This document shows, piece by piece, positions 5,957 to 7,734 of a stretch of 7,734 nucleotides of DNA. The translations under genes and the position numbers were made by a program. Location of the stretch: positions 1 to 7,734 of the forward strand of contig JBDRGC010000090.1 of the NCBI GenBank assembly GCA_043818215.1, read 5' to 3'. Each line of letters begins with the position of its first letter. Position 1 is the stretch's first letter. Source of the DNA: JBDRGC01 sp043818215 (GTDB lineage: Bacteria > Chloroflexota > Anaerolineae > Anaerolineales > UBA11858). A model generated the notes under the pieces. The model had not been told where the DNA came from, did not search any database, and saw only the letters and a program-made list of their open reading frames with translations.

Positions 5957-6489
5957 ATATGAACTGCTGATACAATAAAAAACTTCATCTCCTGTTTCGA
6001 TCAGAAACGGCATATTTCAAAGTGACAATTGTGATTCGCAAAGCCTGTATGCAGCCTGCGGAAGGTTGCCGCGTCCTTGAGAGAATCCTGGTCAAAGCGC
6101 GCATCGTGTTCGGCTCATAGGAACCAAAAATATAAAGAACACAAAGATCAAACGCACGAATAAATCAAGGTCGCACGGCCTCACACCATGCGCTGGATGG
6201 TCGGCCCTTGTAAGGTATTTTTTGAGTTGGAGTCAGAAGAGAAGCGCCCTTACTTTTTTTACAAAAATGGAGCATTCTCGGCGAAAACGCTAGAGTGCCG
6301 GGTAGGCCAAGAGTTGGAGTCTGAGAAGGTGATAATCGTGAAGAAGAATATGGTCTGAGTCAAATCATCGGGAAATATATTAGACAAGCAGCAAGAAATG
6401 TGCGAAAATAAATCTGGCACCGAAAAATATCAATGAGATTAGGAATGATGGTTTGAGTAGGGCATGGATCTGAATATGAAAAAAAATCA
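5957..6489. other. Long gap between the regulator and the GTAA-ended element
   Basis: This stretch is low in GC and mostly unexplained. It contains the 56-codon frame at 6188-6358 (listed separately), a short GTTTC/GAAAC dyad near 6000, and an imperfect hairpin at 6272-6298 with an AAAA loop and no T-run. No tRNA cloverleaf and no recognisable transposase remnant is seen. Divergent upstream signals for the regulator on the left may lie here. Confidence 0.4.
6188..6358 (+). CDS. Doubtful small ORF, 56 residues, unknown
   Basis: The frame opens with ATG at 6188 (a second ATG at 6197) and closes with TGA at 6356-6358. The product has a protein-like mix of charged and aromatic residues (KRPYFFYKNGAF, ending VIIVKKNMV). 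The five-residue word ELESE appears twice, encoded by an 11-bp DNA repeat (GAGTTGGAGTC at 6224-6234 and 6311-6321). There is no good ribosome binding site; AAGG lies about 17 bases before the first ATG. The frame is open only to 6164 upstream. It could be a real small protein, the tail of a decayed gene, or chance. No family is recognised. Confidence 0.25.
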   Translation: MRWMVGPCKVFFELESEEKRPYFFYKNGAFSAKTLECRVGQELESEKVIIVKKNMV

Positions 6490-6747
6490 GTAACTACTCA
6501 GCCATGTCACTCCCCTGAAGGGGACTCTATGTGCGAGCGTTTTGCGCAGTGCCTGCATACTTATCCCTTTGGGACACTTGTCCCTTTGGGACACTTGTCC
6601 CTTTGGGACACTTGTCCCTTTGGGATAGGTATGCGAAGCAGTCTCACTCTCCAACCAGGAGATTGCTTCGGCGGTAAAGCTGCCTCGCACACTTGTCCCT
6701 TTGGGAATGACAGAAGCAAGTATATTGAGATATGGCTGAGTAGTTAC
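6490..6747. mobile_element. 258-bp MITE with GTAA ends, 16-bp perfect inverted repeats and 8-bp target duplication
   Basis: GTAACTACTCAGCCAT (6490-6505) is repeated as its exact complement at 6732-6747. The 8-bp word AAAAATCA flanks it on both sides (6482-6489 and 6748-6755), a clean target duplication. Ends beginning GTAA with 8-bp duplications are typical of the IS66 family, so an IS66-type transposase probably moved it; that is an inference, since no transposase is present. Inside are several stems: CCCC-TGAA-GGGG (6512-6523), GTGCGAG/CTCGCAC (6531-6537 with 6684-6690), a 13-bp stem with one mismatch (6555-6567 with 6622-6634) around a tandem palindrome array, and a 12-bp stem with one wobble (6634-6645 with 6659-6670). 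The whole forms a branched fold. A 98-codon plus frame across it is only the repeat read as protein. It ends about 108 bases before the unknown gene at 6856. Confidence 0.85.
6565..6625. repeat. 17-bp tandem repeat made of head-to-tail palindromes
   Basis: CCCTTTGGGACACTTGT occurs three times in full with perfect identity (6565, 6582, 6599), then a partial copy (6616-6625). A further isolated copy lies at 6689-6706. Each unit holds GGGACACTTGTCCC, a 6-bp palindrome, separated from the next by TTT. The array sits in the loop of a 13-bp stem within the GTAA-ended element. It is too short in period, with no unique spacers, to be CRISPR. Confidence 0.9.
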
Positions 6748-6827
6748 AAAAATCATTTGATAGAAAAGGGCAACCTGACCCAATTTCAAGCAGACCTCGC
6801 TTTGCTCGGAGGAAAGGGTTCGTAGTC

Positions 6828-6843
6828 GCGCACGTGAGTGCGC
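6828..6843 (+). promoter_or_regulatory. GNRA-capped hairpin directly before a ribosome binding site
   Basis: GCGCAC-GTGA-GTGCGC is a perfect 6-bp stem with a GTGA (GNRA-type) loop. It ends one base before CAGGAG, the ribosome binding site of the gene starting at 6856. If transcribed, it could affect translation start or messenger stability. It could also be chance in a GC-rich patch. Confidence 0.35.
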
Positions 6844-6855
6844 CAGGAGAATATC

Positions 6856-7242
6856 ATGTCACCTAAACGAAAACACAAAGGCCAACCAACCTTCCGCGGA
6901 AAGCCATTCGAGGCAATCATGGAAATCAAAACGGGAGAAGAGATCGCCGGAGCCTGGGTTACCACTACCGTGCCCGGAATTGGATTCTATAAATTGCTCG
7001 CCAAGCGCAAAGCAGATGGGGCCTGCGAATGGGTACACTTTGTCCAGCGCGCCGATGGCAGCAAAGATAAGTTCCTCCGCGGCGACGTGGAAAACGAAGC
7101 CCGCATGTCAGACGTTGTCGAGGCCCTCAACAGAGCGCTCCGCACAGCTTACGGTCCTGGAATCAAGCTTCAGCCCGCCGACACCGACGTCTACCCGGTG
7201 GATGGCACTGTGCTGGGGAGGGGGAGCGATAAGGTTCATTGA
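6856..7242 (+). CDS. Unknown 128-residue basic protein
   Basis: The family is not recognised. The N-terminus is strongly basic (SPKRKHKGQPTFRGKPF), suggesting nucleic-acid or anionic-surface contact. A mixed beta-rich middle (AGAWVTTTVPGIGFYKLLAKRK, then CEWVHFVQRADGSKDKFLRG) is followed by a probable helix (about 85-100, MSDVVEALNRALRTAYG) and a Pro/Asp-rich tail. There is no signal peptide or membrane helix, and only one cysteine. The ATG at 6856 is preceded by AGGAG with 6 bases between, an excellent site. A GTG at 6838 would add six residues but lies in the hairpin before that site. The gene stands alone on the plus strand, 108 bases from the GTAA-ended mobile element, which may supply or disturb its promoter. 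The coding call is strong; the function is open. Confidence 0.8.
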   Translation: MSPKRKHKGQPTFRGKPFEAIMEIKTGEEIAGAWVTTTVPGIGFYKLLAKRKADGACEWVHFVQRADGSKDKFLRGDVENEARMSDVVEALNRALRTAYGPGIKLQPADTDVYPVDGTVLGRGSDKVH

Positions 7243-7297
7243 TAGAAACGCAATATCGCAATAATCACCCGGGATTTACAAATGAGTCGTGGGGTGG

Positions 7298-7334
7298 GAA
7301 ACGTGAAACGTGAAACGTGATAACGTGATAACGT
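7298..7334. repeat. Short tandem repeat (GAAACGT)3 then (GATAACGT)2
   Basis: Three perfect 7-bp units GAAACGT (7298-7318) are followed by two 8-bp units GATAACGT (7319-7334). The complement recurs as ACGTTTCACGT at 7351-7361, allowing a stem with the array, and TTTCACGTC occurs again at 7513-7521. It lies 56 bases after the stop of the unknown gene. Likely a simple repeat that expands by slippage, or a cluster of binding sites. Confidence 0.75.
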
Positions 7335-7362
7335 GCATACCAGAGAATTTACGTTTCACGTC

Positions 7363-7512
7363 GGGCGCATACATAAGTTGGGGGAGTACAGTTAAGCAAC
7401 CACAGATTTCACGGATTGCACGGATAAAAGGCGTTAAAAATCAGTGCAATCGGTGAAATCCGTGGTTAAATAGGTTTGGAAAGTTGCCCTCCCCCAACTT
7501 GTAAATGCGCCC
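7363..7512. mobile_element. Nested palindromic element between 9-bp direct repeats
   Basis: The outer 24-bp arms (7363-7386 with 7489-7512) pair with three mismatches; their cores are GGGCGCAT and AAGTTGGGGGAG. The inner 28-bp arms (7398-7425 with 7440-7467) pair with three mismatches around a 14-base loop. The inner arm is built of near-repeats GATTTCACG-GATTGCACG-GAT. TTTCACGTC abuts both outer ends (7354-7362 and 7513-7521), which fits a 9-bp target duplication. However, similar CGTGAAA words are common in this patch, so the duplication is less certain than for the other elements. No reading frame is present. Similar inverted repeats are familiar from many environmental genomes; that is recollection, not a match made here. 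Confidence 0.65.
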
Positions 7513-7556
7513 TTTCACGTCTCACGCTTCCCTCTCGTGGCGTACTTGCATGGTTG

Positions 7557-7577
7557 AACCTGCTTCAGCAGGTTTTT
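7557..7577 (+). terminator. Intrinsic terminator, plus strand
   Basis: AACCTGC-TTCA-GCAGGTT is a perfect 7-bp stem (7557-7563 with 7568-7574) followed by TTT, with five T in a row in total, then CAT. Only the plus orientation has a T-run. It could end transcripts from the gene at 6856-7242, about 315 bases upstream, or from an RNA made from the repeats between. The stem is firm and the T-tract is short. Confidence 0.5.
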
Positions 7578-7585
7578 CATAGCAG

Positions 7586-7655
7586 CATCGAACACCTGCA
7601 CTCCCGTAAGAACATCGGGGCGGTATTGCGTTTAGGTGCAAGTGTTCATTCGATG
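7586..7655. other. Long imperfect hairpin, possible structured RNA or repeat
   Basis: CATCG (7586-7590) and AACACCTGCAC (7591-7601) pair with GTGCAAGTGTT (7636-7646, one mismatch) and CGATG (7651-7655), leaving a four-base bulge. Inside is CCCG/CGGG (7603-7606 with 7616-7619). No known RNA family is recognised, and there is no convincing coding frame in 7522-7734. It could be a structured RNA, an attachment-like site, or another degenerate inverted-repeat element. Confidence 0.35.
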
Positions 7656-7734
7656 TGATTTAAGGCAGTGGGGAGCAAAGTCGAAGTGTCCGCGGCCTAT
7701 AAAATGGACTTCACGCCTGTTGTCAGAAAAAAAG

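Noticed and set aside
6272..6298. Imperfect hairpin as a terminator
   Set aside because: The stem has an internal loop and no T-run on either strand.
6574..6582. GGGACACTT shared with the ends of the GC-hairpin elements
   Set aside because: Only about nine bases match and the context differs, so common origin cannot be argued; probably chance.
6565..6706. Possible CRISPR array
   Set aside because: Units are 17 bp, directly adjacent and without unique spacers; no cas gene is present.
6529..6825. 98-codon plus frame and 100-codon minus frame across the GTAA-ended element
   Set aside because: Both are translations of the 17-bp repeat (period 17 changes frame every unit) with no domain or start signal.
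7476..7658. 60-codon plus frame
   Set aside because: It begins inside a palindromic repeat arm, crosses the terminator stem and has no ribosome binding site.
7704..7734. ATG with an open frame to the window end
   Set aside because: Only about ten codons are visible and there is no ribosome binding site, so a gene start cannot be supported.

Overview
The window looks like chromosomal DNA from a member of the Chloroflexota, most likely class Anaerolineae. This is inferred from protein style only: an NBR1-type Ig-like domain on a Thr/Pro-rich stalk anchored by one N-terminal membrane helix, a TPR protein with a long Thr/Pro tail, an LCP (LytR-CpsA-Psr) protein, and a free-standing LysW-like zinc ribbon. 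No rRNA, tRNA, CRISPR array or complete insertion sequence is visible.

Layout. Positions 1-331 hold the end of a palindromic element and non-coding DNA. Positions 332-4188 hold a tight minus-strand three-gene operon, transcribed from high to low coordinates: an NBR1-Ig surface protein, a TPR membrane protein and an LCP transferase. The genes are separated by 15-23 bases and each product has one N-terminal membrane helix, so together they look like an envelope assembly or surface module. A 62-residue LysW-like zinc ribbon (4371-4559, minus) with its own candidate promoter follows. Next comes an OmpR-type regulator (5071-5751, minus) whose receiver domain lacks the phosphorylation residues. The right third (5752-7734) is mostly non-coding. 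It carries one well-supported unknown gene on the plus strand (6856-7242), one doubtful 56-codon ORF (6188-6358), and many repeats.

The most striking content is the repeat landscape. Five or six small non-autonomous elements (MITE-like, no transposase) sit in the gaps between genes, and several have visible target-site duplications. (i) A GC-rich hairpin family has three copies (1-86, 4264-4335, 5837-5948); the two complete ones have 8-bp duplications. (ii) A 206-bp element at 4717-4922 has 12-bp perfect terminal inverted repeats and a 7/8-matched 8-bp duplication. (iii) A 258-bp element at 6490-6747 has 16-bp perfect terminal repeats starting GTAA, an exact 8-bp duplication, and a core of three head-to-tail palindromes. 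(iv) A nested palindromic element at 7363-7512 lies between 9-bp direct repeats. The coding regions are free of these insertions.

Regulation that can be proposed: a sigma70-like promoter for the zinc ribbon gene, overlapped by an 18-bp near-palindrome that recurs (17/18) at 224-241, and a plus-strand intrinsic terminator at 7557-7577.
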